Positions 63,631 to 64,000 of a stretch of DNA of 64,000 bases are shown one piece after another. Location of the stretch: positions 3,968,001 through 4,032,000 of the forward strand of contig CP082230.1 in assembly GCA_019856515.1 (NCBI GenBank), written 5' to 3'. A program made the position numbers and the translations under genes. Under the pieces are notes generated by a model, which saw only the letters and a list, made by a program, of their open reading frames with translations, was not told the origin of the DNA and did not search any database. The stretch comes from Prolixibacteraceae bacterium. GTDB lineage: Bacteria; Bacteroidota; Bacteroidia; Bacteroidales; Prolixibacteraceae. The stretch's first letter is position 1, and each line of letters starts with the position of its first letter.

Positions 63631-64000
63631 AAAAAATATTAAATTATGTTGATACAATTATAATGTATTATCACATGTGTTTTATATCGTTTTTGTATTT
63701 TAACAAATAACTTGTTGGGTGGGGTTAATCTTGTGTTTGTTGGTTTATTGATTGTTTTGGATGTGTTATTGGGCTATTGTTATTGACAATAAGTGATATT
63801 TTAAAATATTGACATGTCATTTTTAAGGTTTGGCAGGTGTTTGTGTTTTAAATTGAATTTAAAATGACATATATATTTATTGTTTCGTAGGGAGTATTCG
63901 GAGATAGATCATATATAGTCTTTCTTATTTAATTGTTTTTAATACTATTTCTGCTCTGAAAGTGAAGTACAGGGGATAGAAACTACTCTTTGCCTTAAGG
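63631..64000. other. Upstream region of the lipoprotein operon, segment shared with 30571-30640
   Basis: About 370 bp of AT-rich DNA running to the window edge. The segment at 63765-63826 (GGGCTATTGTTATTG, then AAAATATTGACATGTCATTTTT) is the counterpart of the one at 30571-30640. No gene is recognised. Confidence 0.5.

Noticed and set aside
1..64000. Search by eye for tRNA, rRNA, tmRNA and insertion-sequence transposases
   Set aside because: No T-loop or rRNA motifs and no DDE transposase or integrase frame were seen; a model-based scan would be needed to exclude small RNAs.

Overview
The window is a low-GC chromosomal segment of a Bacteroidota bacterium, most likely an anaerobic or microaerophilic, sulfatase-bearing member of the Bacteroidales/Marinilabiliales type. 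This rests on TAnnTTTG-type promoters, weak Shine-Dalgarno sequences, a PorE-like type IX secretion component, a TonB receptor with an N-terminal CarboxypepD_reg domain, DUF4294 and DUF5683 proteins, an futalosine-pathway enzyme (MqnE), and family-typical gene orders (rsfS-ftsH-cdsA-pssA; parA-parB-DUF5683-mltD). I cannot name the species.

Layout. 0-6.4 kb: the end of an OmpR-type response regulator, then a convergent MFP-RND-TolC efflux operon. 6.7-10.3 kb: two divergent formylglycine sulfatases. 10.4-12.9 kb: a long imperfect inverted repeat, an LptF/LptG permease and tgt. 13.2-22.6 kb: a dense housekeeping run (GT2, ECF sigma factor, rsmG, rpmH, mqnE, PASTA protein, RluD-like synthase, ddl, dnaB, TrmH-like methylase). 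22.8-28.9 kb: SDR oxidoreductase, fused exported MsrB-MsrA, a second GT2, and a TonB-dependent receptor behind a TPP riboswitch, so probably a thiamine importer.

28.9-37.4 kb is a gene-poor repeat island. It holds one small lipoprotein gene, a left block of ~690-bp tandem repeat modules, a CRISPR array (16 repeats of 37 bp, 15 spacers) with an AT-rich leader and its own hairpin terminator but no cas genes in the window, and a right block of six ~331-bp tandem repeats that includes an apparently perfect 661-bp duplication. The two blocks share modules in opposite orientation, and an 18-bp palindrome brackets the CRISPR locus on both sides.

37.5-60 kb is again ordinary core genome: PorE-like OmpA protein, pyrE, birA, rsfS, ftsH, cdsA, pssA, a deoxynucleoside kinase, a TPR lipoprotein, priA, parAB, a DUF5683 protein, a LysM transglycosylase, arginine deiminase, pcm and a metallo-beta-lactamase-fold hydrolase. 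60.1-64 kb is a second accessory island: repeat modules related to those at 31-37 kb, a clostripain-like protease pseudogene (TGA in the catalytic motif, 3' end replaced by repeat DNA), a paralogue of the 29.5-kb lipoprotein, and a 538-codon lipoprotein gene whose signal peptide is out of frame by one base at a seven-G tract, suggesting phase variation or recent decay.

No tRNA or rRNA gene was recognised. All functional names come from reading the translated sequence and remembered family motifs; no database search was run.
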